Origin: Nitrospira sp. BO4
GTDB lineage: Bacteria; Nitrospirota; Nitrospiria; Nitrospirales; Nitrospiraceae
Reading direction: 5' to 3'
DNA: 64,000 nt
Assembly: GCA_030144965.1 (NCBI GenBank)
Contig: JAMPUU010000024.1
Coordinates: 62,001-126,000, forward strand
Position numbers and translations under genes: made by a program. Below are positions 54,502-63,013 of this stretch, one piece after another (within the stretch, counting starts at the first letter, position 1; each line of letters starts with the position of its first letter). The notes beneath the pieces are model-generated. The model searched no databases, was not told the origin of the DNA, and saw nothing but the letters and a program-made list of their open reading frames with translations.

Positions 54502-56001
54502 TCAAACCTGGAGCTTTGCAAGCAGCGCTGCTACCGAATCGGTCGTATCGAGCAGTTCCCGCGTCAACGTCTGAGTGCCACGATGCGGGTCCATGAGAGG
54601 GACTTTCTTGATCGTCGTATCGCCCGCGTCGAACAGAACGGACGTCCAACTCGCGCCGTAAAGCGACTTCGCGAACTTGCTGACACAGCGCCCACGAAAA
54701 TAGGCTCTGGTTCCAGTCGGCGGATTCAACTCGGCGCGCTGAATATCTTCGTCTTCAACCATCCGTTCGATGAGATTGCTGCGTTCCAACGTGTAAAATA
54801 ACCCTTTCTCGGGACGAACGTCATGGTATTGGAGATCCATCAGCTTCATTCGCGGGTCATCCCATCCACACCCTTTACGCTCCATATAGGATTCGATCAT
54901 ATGACGCTTGGCCACCCAATCTAACTCGCGAACCAGCAATCGTGGATCGCGATCGAGCTTGTTCAAGACATCCTCCCAGCGGAGCAACACATCCTGAGCG
55001 GATGGATTGGGAGCCTGCGAGGAGTAAAAGCTCTTGGCCGCTTGCAGATAGGCCCGTTGAACAGCGAGCGCCGTTGTAGGCCTCCCACCGGCCAGTTTAA
55101 TCGTCTCCTTCACGTCCAAGTCGCGCGAGACTTGCTTGAACACCCGAACCGGTTCATCGAGTTCCAGCTGAGGCAAGTCAGTTCCCGCTTCGAGGAGATG
55201 CAGGACGATGTCCAAGGTTCCGACCTTGAGATACGTGGACACCTCGGCCATATTGGCGTCGCCCGTAATGACATGCAGTCTCCGAAACCTTGCGGCATCG
55301 GCATGCGGCTCGTCGCGCGTATTGATGATCGGGCGTTTGACCATCGTATTGAGGTCCATGAGACACTCAAAAAAGTCGGCGCGCTGCGAAATCTGATACT
55401 CCGCCGGACTGGTCTGGTTTTCGGCTCCGACTTTTCCGGCCCCGGCAAAAATCGGCCTCGTCACGAGGAACGGCGTCAACACCCTGGCGATCTTGTCGAA
55501 CGACACGGCTCTCGATACTAAATAGTTTTCATGGTACCCGTAGCTGTTGCCTTTGCCGTCGGAATTATTCTTGTACAGCACATACTGTTCGGCTCCCCTC
55601 ACCCGCGCCATCTCCAGAAGACACTTGGCGAGGATCCGCTCTCCGACTCGTTCAAAGGCCACCACCTCCCGGGCGTTTGAACACTCCGGAGTGGAGTACT
55701 CGGGATGCGCTCCATCAACGTACAAGCGTCCGCCGTTCGCCAGCACTTTATTCAACTGCCGATTGTAGTCAGGGTTGGGCCGCTCTCGTTCGCCATCGAC
55801 CTCGAAACCCCTGGCGTCCAAGAGGGGATTCTCATTTTCGTAATCCCAAATTGCCCCGGGAGCCGGCAGTCCCGGATAGTGGCCGATCACGGCAAATGAA
55901 CCGGAGACCGGATCCATCGCGGACGGATCTTTCGCCGCGATGCCGAACTCAGTTTCCGTGCCGAGCACTCGCGCGCGATTCGTCGGAATGTGTTCTTGCA
56001 T
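54502..56001 (-). CDS. dop: Deamidase/depupylase of Pup-like modifier
   Basis: 499 aa, typical Dop length. It shares the ligase-family fold with PafA (GTETEFG, NNSDGKGNSYGYHENYL, INTRDEPHADAARFRRLH) but has the Dop-specific segment between the first motif and the acidic centre (PGLPAPGAIWDYENENPLLD). The nucleophile Asp96 is in GGRLYVDGAHPEYSTPEC. Dop converts a Gln-ended modifier precursor to Glu and also removes the modifier from substrates. It is 7 bp after the Mpa gene and 23 bp before prcB, where actinobacteria usually keep the pup gene. Confidence 0.93.
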   Translation of the reverse strand: MQEHIPTNRARVLGTETEFGIAAKDPSAMDPVSGSFAVIGHYPGLPAPGAIWDYENENPLLDARGFEVDGERERPNPDYNRQLNKVLANGGRLYVDGAHPEYSTPECSNAREVVAFERVGERILAKCLLEMARVRGAEQYVLYKNNSDGKGNSYGYHENYLVSRAVSFDKIARVLTPFLVTRPIFAGAGKVGAENQTSPAEYQISQRADFFECLMDLNTMVKRPIINTRDEPHADAARFRRLHVITGDANMAEVSTYLKVGTLDIVLHLLEAGTDLPQLELDEPVRVFKQVSRDLDVKETIKLAGGRPTTALAVQRAYLQAAKSFYSSQAPNPSAQDVLLRWEDVLNKLDRDPRLLVRELDWVAKRHMIESYMERKGCGWDDPRMKLMDLQYHDVRPEKGLFYTLERSNLIERMVEDEDIQRAELNPPTGTRAYFRGRCVSKFAKSLYGASWTSVLFDAGDTTIKKVPLMDPHRGTQTLTRELLDTTDSVAALLAKLQV

Positions 56002-56008
56002 AGGCTAG

Positions 56009-57778
56009 TTAGAGATAGTGGCCGGTACTGATGGTTTCGATCTGCCGATGTTCCGCCGGGCCACCGCTGATGGTCCGAATATGAATGATTTTTTCGCCCT
56101 TCTTACCGGCGACTTTCGCCCAATCATCCGGATTGGTCGTATTGGGAAGATCCTCGTGCTCCTTGAACTCTTCACGGATGGCGCGGACCAAGTCCTCCGA
56201 GCGCAGCCCGGCGCCCTCTTGCGCGATCACGCGCTTCACGGCAAACTTTTTCGCGCGCGAGACAATCCCTTCGATCAGCGCTCCGCTGGCGAAGTCCCGG
56301 AAGTACAGCACTTCCTTTTCGCCGTTCGCGTAGGTCACTTCGATGAACTTGTTTTCTTCGCTGGCGGCGTACATGGTCTCGACCGTCAGCGACGTCAATC
56401 GCTCCACCAGCGCCTGTCGATCTCCTCCATGACGCTCCAGATCTTCCGCGGCGAAGGGAAGATCCGTAGAGATGTACTTCGAGAAAATGTCCCGGGCCGC
56501 CGTGGCATCAGGCCGTCCCACCTTGACTTTGACGTCCAACCGGCCGGCACGAAGCACGGCGGGATCGATCAAATCCTGCCGGTTGCTCGCCCCGATGACG
56601 ATAACGTTGCGCAATCGCTCCACTCCGTCGATCTCAGAGAGAAACTGGGGGACGATCGTCGACTCGATGTCGGACGACACTCCCGTACCGCGGGTCCTGA
56701 AAAGCGCATCCATCTCATCAAAAAAGACGATTACCGGATGGCCGTCCTCGGCCCGCTCTTTCGCTTTCTTGAACACTTCGCGCACCTGACGCTCAGACTC
56801 CCCTACATACTTATTGAGCAGTTCAGGGCCTTTCACGTGAAGAAAGTAACTCCGAATCTCTTTACCGGCCCGATGGCCCAACTTCTTGGCGATCGAGTTA
56901 GCCACCGCTTTGGCGATCAGCGTCTTTCCGCAACCGGGCGGGCCATAGAGCAGGACGCCTTTGGGCGCACTGAGTTTGTATTCCGAGAAGATCTGCGGAT
57001 GCAGGAAGGGCAGTTCAACGGCATCACGCACCTGTTCCAGCTCTTTCTGGAGGCCGCCGATGTGCTCATAGTCGACATCGGGGACTTCTTCCAACACAAG
57101 CTCTTCCGCCTCAGACTTCGGCAATTTCTCGATGACGTATCCGGAACGGGGATCATATAAGAGATGGTCACCCACACTCAGTCGCTCGGCAAGTAGCGGG
57201 TCGCCGAGCTCGGCCACTTTCTCCTCGTCGAAATGGAGCGTGACCAAGGCCCGTCCCCCTTCCAGCACATCTTTCAGCCGAACGACTTCTCCCTGACTGT
57301 CGAACCCCTTGACCTCGATCACGTTGAGCGCCTCGTTGAGGACGACTTCTCGTCCCTTCCGCAATTCAGTAGGCTTGATCGAAGGATGGAGGCTCACCTT
57401 CATTTTTCGCCCCGACACATACACATTGCCTGTCCCATCCGTGTTCATGCTGGAAAAAATCGCATAAGCCGACGGCGGTGCCGTCAATTTCTCCACTTCA
57501 GTCCGCAACGCTTCGATCTGAGCCTTCGCTTCCTGCAGCGTCGTGACGAGCTTTTCGTTCTGTTTATTGGCCTGCTCGAGCTGATAGCGTGACTGATAGA
57601 GCCGACGGATCTCCTCTTCCATCGACTGAATCTGAACGCGAAGCTTGTCGAGTTCACGAACGTGTTCGTCGTTCTTGTGAGTCATGTCTCCATCACCTTC
57701 GGACAGTCGCTTCGTAATCTTCTTGACAGAATCTCGGAGGGACCGGAGTCGATTTGGCTGACCCTTGTTTTCCGCCAT
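56009..57778 (-). CDS. mpa: Proteasome-activating AAA ATPase (Mpa/ARC type)
   Basis: About 589 aa from the ATG at 57778. An earlier in-frame start at 57850 lies upstream of the -10 box of the promoter and is excluded if that promoter is real. N-terminal coiled coil (about residues 35-110, rich in Glu, Arg and Gln) for binding the modifier, then OB domains (NVYVSGRKMKVSLHPSI), then AAA: Walker A GPPGCGKT at 279-286, Walker B VIVFFDEMDALF. The C-terminus is GHYL, like the GQYL that docks Mpa in the proteasome. It unfolds tagged proteins and feeds them to the 20S core. Confidence 0.94.
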   Translation of the reverse strand: MAENKGQPNRLRSLRDSVKKITKRLSEGDGDMTHKNDEHVRELDKLRVQIQSMEEEIRRLYQSRYQLEQANKQNEKLVTTLQEAKAQIEALRTEVEKLTAPPSAYAIFSSMNTDGTGNVYVSGRKMKVSLHPSIKPTELRKGREVVLNEALNVIEVKGFDSQGEVVRLKDVLEGGRALVTLHFDEEKVAELGDPLLAERLSVGDHLLYDPRSGYVIEKLPKSEAEELVLEEVPDVDYEHIGGLQKELEQVRDAVELPFLHPQIFSEYKLSAPKGVLLYGPPGCGKTLIAKAVANSIAKKLGHRAGKEIRSYFLHVKGPELLNKYVGESERQVREVFKKAKERAEDGHPVIVFFDEMDALFRTRGTGVSSDIESTIVPQFLSEIDGVERLRNVIVIGASNRQDLIDPAVLRAGRLDVKVKVGRPDATAARDIFSKYISTDLPFAAEDLERHGGDRQALVERLTSLTVETMYAASEENKFIEVTYANGEKEVLYFRDFASGALIEGIVSRAKKFAVKRVIAQEGAGLRSEDLVRAIREEFKEHEDLPNTTNPDDWAKVAGKKGEKIIHIRTISGGPAEHRQIETISTGHYL

Positions 57779-57840
57779 ATCGAGACGACACGAATAGCTC
57801 GTAACGATGGATAAGCGCGTAAACTTAAGCCTGTGCCCGG

Positions 57841-57869
57841 ATTCTAACACCCGACCTAGGGGTGGTCAA
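57841..57869 (-). promoter_or_regulatory. Sigma70-type promoter of the proteasome operon
   Basis: Minus-strand TTGACC (57869-57864), spacer of exactly 17 bp, TAGAAT (57846-57841). Transcription would start near 57834, about 56 nt before the ATG at 57778. The only better-placed boxes in the region are these, and their spacing supports one transcript from Mpa to the M23 gene. Confidence 0.6.
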
Positions 57870-57919
57870 CTCCAACGGGTGATCCCACACAATGGACATC
57901 CACCTTACGTGACAACGGC

Positions 57920-58588
57920 TCACGTCTCGAGAGCCTCTCTGAACTCCCGCACAGCCGCGCCGACATCATCACGGGTCAGCAGCGCTCCGATCACGGCGAC
58001 TCCGTGCGCACCGGCTCGACGAACGTCGCGCACCCGTTCACTCGTCATCCCTCCGATGGCGAAGACGGGAATTCTCGATTGGCGGCAGACATCGGACAGA
58101 CGATCCAGTCCAAGCGGAGGCCCGAATGAACGCTTCGATGGAGTATCGAAAATCGGACCAAACACCACGTAGTCGGCACCGTCATGATTCGCAGATCGAA
58201 CTTCTTCGGCGGAGTGGGTAGAGACCCCGATCAATCGACGAGGGCCGATCACCCGACGCACGGCTACTGACGGCAAACTGTCGGCGCGAAGATGAACGCC
58301 GTCCCAATTCAACGCCATCAGGAGATCAACCCGATCGTTAATGATCAAGGACACCGAGCCCGGCTTCGTCACCGCCTGAATATCTTGCGCCAATACCAGC
58401 AGCTCATTCGTCGAGAGATCGCGCTCCCGTAGCTGAATAGCGGGCAACCCGGCACTGATAGCCTGTCGGATAAGAGAGGGAAGGGATCGACCGCCTGCTT
58501 GAGTCCTGTCGGTCACAAGCAGGAGGCGGAAATTAACGGACGGCATGTCCCAAGGAGGCACGTTCCGATCGATGTCGAATTTGAACAC
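57920..58588 (-). CDS. thiE: Thiamine phosphate synthase
   Basis: 222 aa (GTG at 58588; the ATG at 58546 is a plausible alternative). ThiE joins the pyrimidine and thiazole halves of thiamine. Family motifs: FRLLLVTDRTQ, AIQLRERDLS, LIINDRVDLLMALNWDGVHL and the phosphate-binding ADYVVFGPIFDTPSK. IPVFAIGGMTSERV completes the barrel. TenI-like members are similar, so thiazole isomerisation cannot be excluded, but the thiS-thiG context fits ThiE. It lies downstream of thiG, with a MITE-like element between. Confidence 0.88.
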   Translation of the reverse strand: MFKFDIDRNVPPWDMPSVNFRLLLVTDRTQAGGRSLPSLIRQAISAGLPAIQLRERDLSTNELLVLAQDIQAVTKPGSVSLIINDRVDLLMALNWDGVHLRADSLPSVAVRRVIGPRRLIGVSTHSAEEVRSANHDGADYVVFGPIFDTPSKRSFGPPLGLDRLSDVCRQSRIPVFAIGGMTSERVRDVRRAGAHGVAVIGALLTRDDVGAAVREFREALET

Positions 58589-58612
58589 TCACTGCCAACG
58601 CCAGAATGCCTT

Positions 58613-58778
58613 CAGGATGCTCAAAAAGGCTGTCGGCAAGGCCGCAGCGAGCGAAGAGGCGAGGCGTATTCTTTTTTCACCCACCCGCCCCAAGCTGCAC
58701 TTAGCAGCTCTAACCCGATGGTACGTTGAGCCTCTGAGCGATGCGAGAACGCTGCTGGCAGACTTTTTCAGCATCCTG
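58613..58778. repeat. MITE-like palindromic element
   Basis: 166 bp bounded by CAGGATGCT and its inverted partner AGCATCCTG with matching A5 and T5 tracts just inside (GCTCAAAAAG and CTTTTTCAGC). The two ends continue as an imperfect inverted repeat for about 55 bp, including GCAGCG/CGCTGC and related GAGGC blocks. The inner part has no ORF. It touches the thiG stop (58779-58781) exactly and lies between thiG and thiE. I do not see a second full copy in the window. Confidence 0.7.
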
Positions 58779-59552
58779 TTAGAGCATCCCTTCGATCGGG
58801 CTACTAGCCGTGGCATAGAGTTTCCTGGGAATGCGGCCGGCCTTGTAGGCCAGACGACCGGCATGCACGGCATACTTCATCGCTTCCGCCATGGCGATGG
58901 GATCCTTGGCGCCGGCGATCGCTGTGTTCATCAGCACCGCATCGGCGCCATACTCCATCGCCAAAGCTGCGTCCGATGCGGTTCCAACCCCGGCATCGAC
59001 GATGATCGGCACCTTGACGGTTTCCATGATGATTTTCAGGTTGTATGGGTTCCGGATGCCGAGCCCTGATCCAATGGGCGCAGCCAAGGGCATGACCGCG
59101 GGGCATCCGATATCCACGAGTTTCTTTGCAACAATCGGATCATCGTTCGTGTACGGTAGGACAATGAATCCTTCTTTGATAAGGATCTTGGCCGCCTCGA
59201 TCAACCCTGCCGTGTCGGGGAACAAGGTCCTTTCGTCGCCGAGCACCTCCAGCTTCACCAAATCGGAGACGCCGGCCGCACGAGCCAATCGAGAATATCG
59301 AACGGCATCCTCCACGGTGTAGCATCCGGCTGTATTGGGCAGAATTGTATACTTCTTTGGATCGATGTAATCGAGGAGATTCTCTTTCGATCGATCGGTG
59401 ATGTTCACCCGACGAACCGCGACTGTCACAACATCAGCGCCGGACACTTCGATGGCCTTTTGCGTTTCGAGAAAGTCTTTGTATTTTCCCGTTCCGACCC
59501 ATAACCGGGACTTGAACTCACGCCCTGCAATGATCAGTCGATCATTCGTCAT
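58779..59552 (-). CDS. thiG: Thiazole synthase
   Basis: 257 aa. ThiG builds the thiazole ring from dehydroglycine, deoxyxylulose phosphate and ThiS-carried sulfur. Motifs: [35 protein letters not shown] and [21 protein letters not shown]. The imine-forming Lys lies in the VKLEVLGDE segment. Its start overlaps the thiS stop by 4 bp (ATGA), so translation is coupled. Confidence 0.95.
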   Translation of the reverse strand: MTNDRLIIAGREFKSRLWVGTGKYKDFLETQKAIEVSGADVVTVAVRRVNITDRSKENLLDYIDPKKYTILPNTAGCYTVEDAVRYSRLARAAGVSDLVKLEVLGDERTLFPDTAGLIEAAKILIKEGFIVLPYTNDDPIVAKKLVDIGCPAVMPLAAPIGSGLGIRNPYNLKIIMETVKVPIIVDAGVGTASDAALAMEYGADAVLMNTAIAGAKDPIAMAEAMKYAVHAGRLAYKAGRIPRKLYATASSPIEGML

Positions 59553-59824
59553 CTTACCCTCTCTCGCATAGACACATGAACTATCTCACCATCGCTTCCA
59601 ACGGTCCCACCGCCGATAAAACTGAGAATTTCGACCCGATCCCCCTCTTTGAGCAGGCGCTGGCCAAATGCCGTTCGATCAAGAATTTCGAGATTCAGTT
59701 CGACTGCCACCCGTTCCGTCCTGATCTCGAGATCTTGCAACAGATCAGCGACCGATGCGCCGCTCCGCCAGGTCCTTGCTTCGCCGTTCACATGGATTTG
59801 GATCGTATCCTGCACGGCAGTCAT
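59549..59824 (-). CDS. thiS: ThiS sulfur carrier with C-terminal extension
   Basis: 91 aa. ThiS is a ubiquitin-fold carrier whose C-terminal Gly is activated and thiocarboxylated. The fold is visible ([20 protein letters not shown], then [12 protein letters not shown] and [13 protein letters not shown]), but the chain does not end at the Gly-Gly. It runs on for 18 more residues ([18 protein letters not shown]). The stop overlaps the thiG start, so this is the real end. Normal ThiS proteins end in Gly-Gly, so this one needs a cut before use, or the tail has another role. Confidence 0.88.
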   Translation of the reverse strand: MTAVQDTIQIHVNGEARTWRSGASVADLLQDLEIRTERVAVELNLEILDRTAFGQRLLKEGDRVEILSFIGGGTVGSDGEIVHVSMRERVR

Positions 59825-59912
59825 CCTATGGGACCGGAATTCGCCTTGTCAACAAAGTGCTCTTGCCTGAAAGGGCAAGCAACCCGCACAATAGACGACC
59901 AAGGTTCTACCC

Positions 59913-60401
59913 ATGAAGGAGAAGAATCAGCAACTGGCCTCCCTCTTCCGGTCAATGGCCGACCTGCTTTCCTCTCAACGGGCCAATCCGTTTCGCGTGC
60001 GGGCCTATCGACGCGCGGCGGATGCGCTACTTGCCATAGAGGAAGATGTGGCAACTGTGGCTGCCCGCCAGGGGCTTGAGGAGATTGACGGAATCGGAAC
60101 GGATCTGGCTAAAAAAATCGACGAGTTTCTTGAGACGGGGACCATCCGGGCGTATGAAGAGCTTAAGACACCTCTTCCAATAGAGGTCAAGAGCTGGGCG
60201 ACCCTTCCGGGGCTCTCTGAACCACTCGTCGCCTATTTGTACTTCCGCCTCGGTATACGGACGCTCCCGGATCTCGACCAGCTCATCCGATCCCACCTGC
60301 TTCGAACTCTGCCGAGCTTTTCAGGATCGGAGGAGCAATTGCTGCAGGCCGTCCGACAACGCGTCCAAGATCACGAGCTTAGCAGGCTCCCGCCGGGATA
60401 A
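59913..60401 (+). CDS. HhH-domain protein like the N-terminal domain of PolX
   Basis: 162 aa. The N-terminus (ASLFRSMADLLSSQRANPFR, then VRAYRRAADALLAIEEDV) matches the 8-kDa helical domain of family X polymerases, and EEIDGIGTDLAKKIDEFLET is a helix-hairpin-helix. A second hairpin-like segment (LPGLSEPLVAYLYFRLGI) follows. No palm, thumb or PHP domain is present, so it is a stand-alone DNA-binding module, perhaps for DNA repair. Its stop lies 2 bp from the stop of the convergent S41 protease gene. Confidence 0.8.
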   Translation: MKEKNQQLASLFRSMADLLSSQRANPFRVRAYRRAADALLAIEEDVATVAARQGLEEIDGIGTDLAKKIDEFLETGTIRAYEELKTPLPIEVKSWATLPGLSEPLVAYLYFRLGIRTLPDLDQLIRSHLLRTLPSFSGSEEQLLQAVRQRVQDHELSRLPPG

Positions 60402-60403
60402 CT

Positions 60404-61771
60404 TCAGGATGTCTTGAGTTCCTTGAAGATCTTCCAGCTCTTGAGCAGTTCCACAGCTTTCTGGAGCTGAGCATCCTGTTCAAGCGAAAGTTCTCCTCCC
60501 GCCTCAGCCGGGGACGGCTGCGGAACGGTCCCATTCTTGGAACCGGCCTCATCCGGGGACTTTCCATTCGGTGGCACAGCATCCTTGCCAGCAGGAGGCT
60601 TAACCGCCTTCACCTCAGACTCTTTGTCGGCAGACTTCCCGTCAGGCGCTTTGGCGACCGATGGAGCCTGCAGCTTCACCACAATATCGGGAGTGATACC
60701 GGTCGACTGGATCGACCGACCCTTCGGCGTATAGTACTTGGCAGTTGTGAGGCGAAGTCCGGAACCATCCCCTAGGGCCAGAATCGTCTGCACTGATCCC
60801 TTTCCAAATGATGTGGTCCCGACCACGACGGCTCGTCCCCAATCTTGCAGTGCTCCGGCGACAATTTCCGACGCGCTCGCCGATCCTTCGTTGACGAGGA
60901 CAATCACGGGAAGGTCTTCCATCTGATCTTTGGCCTTTGCGAACCACTCATCCTTTTTCCCCTCGCGACTCTTGGTATACACAACCAGCTTTCCGCTGGG
61001 AAGAAACTGCTCGGACACATCGACCGCGGCAGTCAGCAATCCACCCGGGTTGTTTCGTAGGTCGAGAATGGTCCCCTGCACTTTCTGCTCTCGGAACTGT
61101 TTGATCGCTTTGGAGAGATCCCTTCCGGTCGCTTCTTGAAATTGAGTGAGCCGGACATATCCAAGATTGTCGATCACCTTCGACTTCACGCTTTCAATTT
61201 TTATCGTGTCCCGGACGAGGGTGAACACCATTGGATCAGGCGTACCGTCCCGTTGTATGGTTAAGTTGACCTTGCTGCCTTTCGGCCCCCGCATCTTCTG
61301 GACCGCATCCATTAGGGTCAGATCTTTCGTCGGGTCATCATTGACCTTGATGATGAAATCGCCGGCCTTAATACCCGCGCGATGAGCGGGCGTGCCTTCT
61401 ATCGGCGCAATCACGGCCAGACGGTTATCCTTCACGCCGATCTGAATGCCGACTCCCCCGAATTCCCCCCTGGTTTCTACCTGCATTTCCTTGTACATCT
61501 CCGGAGTCATGTAGGCTGAGTGCGGATCGAGCGTCGACAGCATGCCGCGGATAGCCCCTTGAATGAGATCTTTCGGCTTCGTCTCATCGACATAATGTTT
61601 CTGAACTTGGTTCAAAACCTCGGAGAACGTCTTGAGCTCTTCATACGTTTCGCTGGCGTGGCCGGTCCGCTCCCATCCTTTCCCGATGACGACTCCACAG
61701 AGCAGAGCCAGTGCAATCATCGGTCCGACCACCCAAGACTTCCGCCGTGGCTGCTGTTCCATCATCTTCAC
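60404..61771 (-). CDS. C-terminal processing protease, S41 family
   Basis: 455 aa, start ATG at 61771 or 61765. N-terminal hydrophobic anchor (VVGPMIALALLCGVVIGKGW), then a PDZ domain (GVGIQIGVKDNRLAVIAPIE, GIKAGDFIIKVNDDPT), then the S41 core with the catalytic Ser in NEGSASASEIVAGAL and Lys in TTSFGKGSVQTIL. Substrates are proteins in the periplasm; in several bacteria CtpA-like enzymes control peptidoglycan hydrolases. It lies just downstream of envC, which fits such a role. The C-terminal region has a Pro/Lys/Ser-rich linker. Confidence 0.92.
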   Translation of the reverse strand: MKMMEQQPRRKSWVVGPMIALALLCGVVIGKGWERTGHASETYEELKTFSEVLNQVQKHYVDETKPKDLIQGAIRGMLSTLDPHSAYMTPEMYKEMQVETRGEFGGVGIQIGVKDNRLAVIAPIEGTPAHRAGIKAGDFIIKVNDDPTKDLTLMDAVQKMRGPKGSKVNLTIQRDGTPDPMVFTLVRDTIKIESVKSKVIDNLGYVRLTQFQEATGRDLSKAIKQFREQKVQGTILDLRNNPGGLLTAAVDVSEQFLPSGKLVVYTKSREGKKDEWFAKAKDQMEDLPVIVLVNEGSASASEIVAGALQDWGRAVVVGTTSFGKGSVQTILALGDGSGLRLTTAKYYTPKGRSIQSTGITPDIVVKLQAPSVAKAPDGKSADKESEVKAVKPPAGKDAVPPNGKSPDEAGSKNGTVPQPSPAEAGGELSLEQDAQLQKAVELLKSWKIFKELKTS

Positions 61772-61828
61772 ATCCCTTCTTTCCTGCGTTGTCAGATCAC
61801 CAATTCGAAGACGCTGTCGAGACCTGCC

Positions 61829-63013
61829 TTATCGCTTCACCAACCAGTGGAGCGGGTCGACCGGTTCAGCCCCTTCACGCAACTCAAAGTATAATGTATT
61901 TTCTCCGATCATGCCCGTATCTCCCGTCTCTCCGATAGACTGGCCTTCGGCAACTTGTTCGCCGACTCTGGCCAGAATCTTGGAGGCATGCGCATACAGG
62001 GAGAAAAATCCGTTGGCATGATCCAAGATTATAACGAGTCCATAGCCTTTCAACCAGTCCGCATAGACGACGCTCCCGGGCATGACGGCATGAATCGAAC
62101 TTCCCTCCGTGGTTCGAATTTCAATGCCTTTACGCTGAACATACGTGTTGAACGTCGGGTGCTTCTGGCGTCCGAAGTATGACACGACTTTCCCCTCGGC
62201 CGGCCAAGGCAGCGCGCCTCTGGTTCCACGCGGCAGTGGTGACGCCGTCGGAGGGCGCATGGCCAGGGCACGTCGGCGCGCTTCCAATTCATGCAGCAGG
62301 CTGTCGACGCGTGAGGCGGACCGCTCCAGTTCTTCGACGGCACGATCGTAAGAATCCTTTTCGTGTGTGATCTTCGCGAGATACACTTTTTTCTCTCTCT
62401 GAGTGACACGAATATCGGCAAGCTTCTTTTCGACGTTTTGTTTGAAGGCCACCATTCCGGCTCTGGCCTCGGCACGCTGATGTTCGGCTTGCTCCATCCG
62501 CGCCATATCGGTTCGGAACGTCTCGAGTAATTCGTAGTCCTTTTGTGAAACGGTGGAGAGATATTGCCCCCGGCGCTGAAGGTCGCCGTATGTATCCGCC
62601 GTCAGGAGCGCCTTGATATAGCCGAACCGCCCTTCCATATACTGCACACGGAGCCGTGCGAGGATGGCTTCACGCCGCGATTGGATGCCGGTCCGCATCA
62701 CCGCCAGCTGCTCTGTAATCTCCTCGATTTCCCGATCCTTCTGCCGAAGTTTCTTTTTAATGTCATGGTGATCTTGTCGATGATGGACCAGGCGTTCATC
62801 CAGGGATTGGATACCTTGAAGGACCGATTCCCGTTTTTTCCCCACCTCCTCGGCCCGTTTCCGTTTCTCTTCGATCTTGTCCTTCAGCGCTTCAAGGGTC
62901 TTTCGCTCTCGCTCGATTTTTTCGGCGATCGGATCACCGGCCGCATCGACAACAGCTGCCCACCCTCCGCCAAGCGCGACGCAACACACCAGACCGGAGA
63001 GGAGAATTTTCAT
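61829..63013 (-). CDS. envC: Murein hydrolase activator EnvC-like (degenerate M23)
   Basis: 394 aa. Signal peptide (ILLSGLVCCVALGGGWAAVVDA), long coiled coil (about residues 27-260, Glu/Lys/Arg-rich), then a LytM domain. The LytM domain has lost zinc ligands: the position normally holding the first His reads KGIEIRT, and the usual HxH end reads TLYFEL. That is expected for EnvC, which activates amidases but does not cut. Its start overlaps the ftsX stop by 4 bp. It works with FtsEX at the division site. Confidence 0.9.
   Translation of the reverse strand: MKILLSGLVCCVALGGGWAAVVDAAGDPIAEKIERERKTLEALKDKIEEKRKRAEEVGKKRESVLQGIQSLDERLVHHRQDHHDIKKKLRQKDREIEEITEQLAVMRTGIQSRREAILARLRVQYMEGRFGYIKALLTADTYGDLQRRGQYLSTVSQKDYELLETFRTDMARMEQAEHQRAEARAGMVAFKQNVEKKLADIRVTQREKKVYLAKITHEKDSYDRAVEELERSASRVDSLLHELEARRRALAMRPPTASPLPRGTRGALPWPAEGKVVSYFGRQKHPTFNTYVQRKGIEIRTTEGSSIHAVMPGSVVYADWLKGYGLVIILDHANGFFSLYAHASKILARVGEQVAEGQSIGETGDTGMIGENTLYFELREGAEPVDPLHWLVKR

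Noticed and set aside
54479-54649. Pup-like gene in the 5' extension of the prcB frame
   Set aside because: The translation is the shadow of the dop 3' end, lacks the Pup pattern and does not end in Gly-Gly-Gln or Glu. The space outside dop is only 23 bp.
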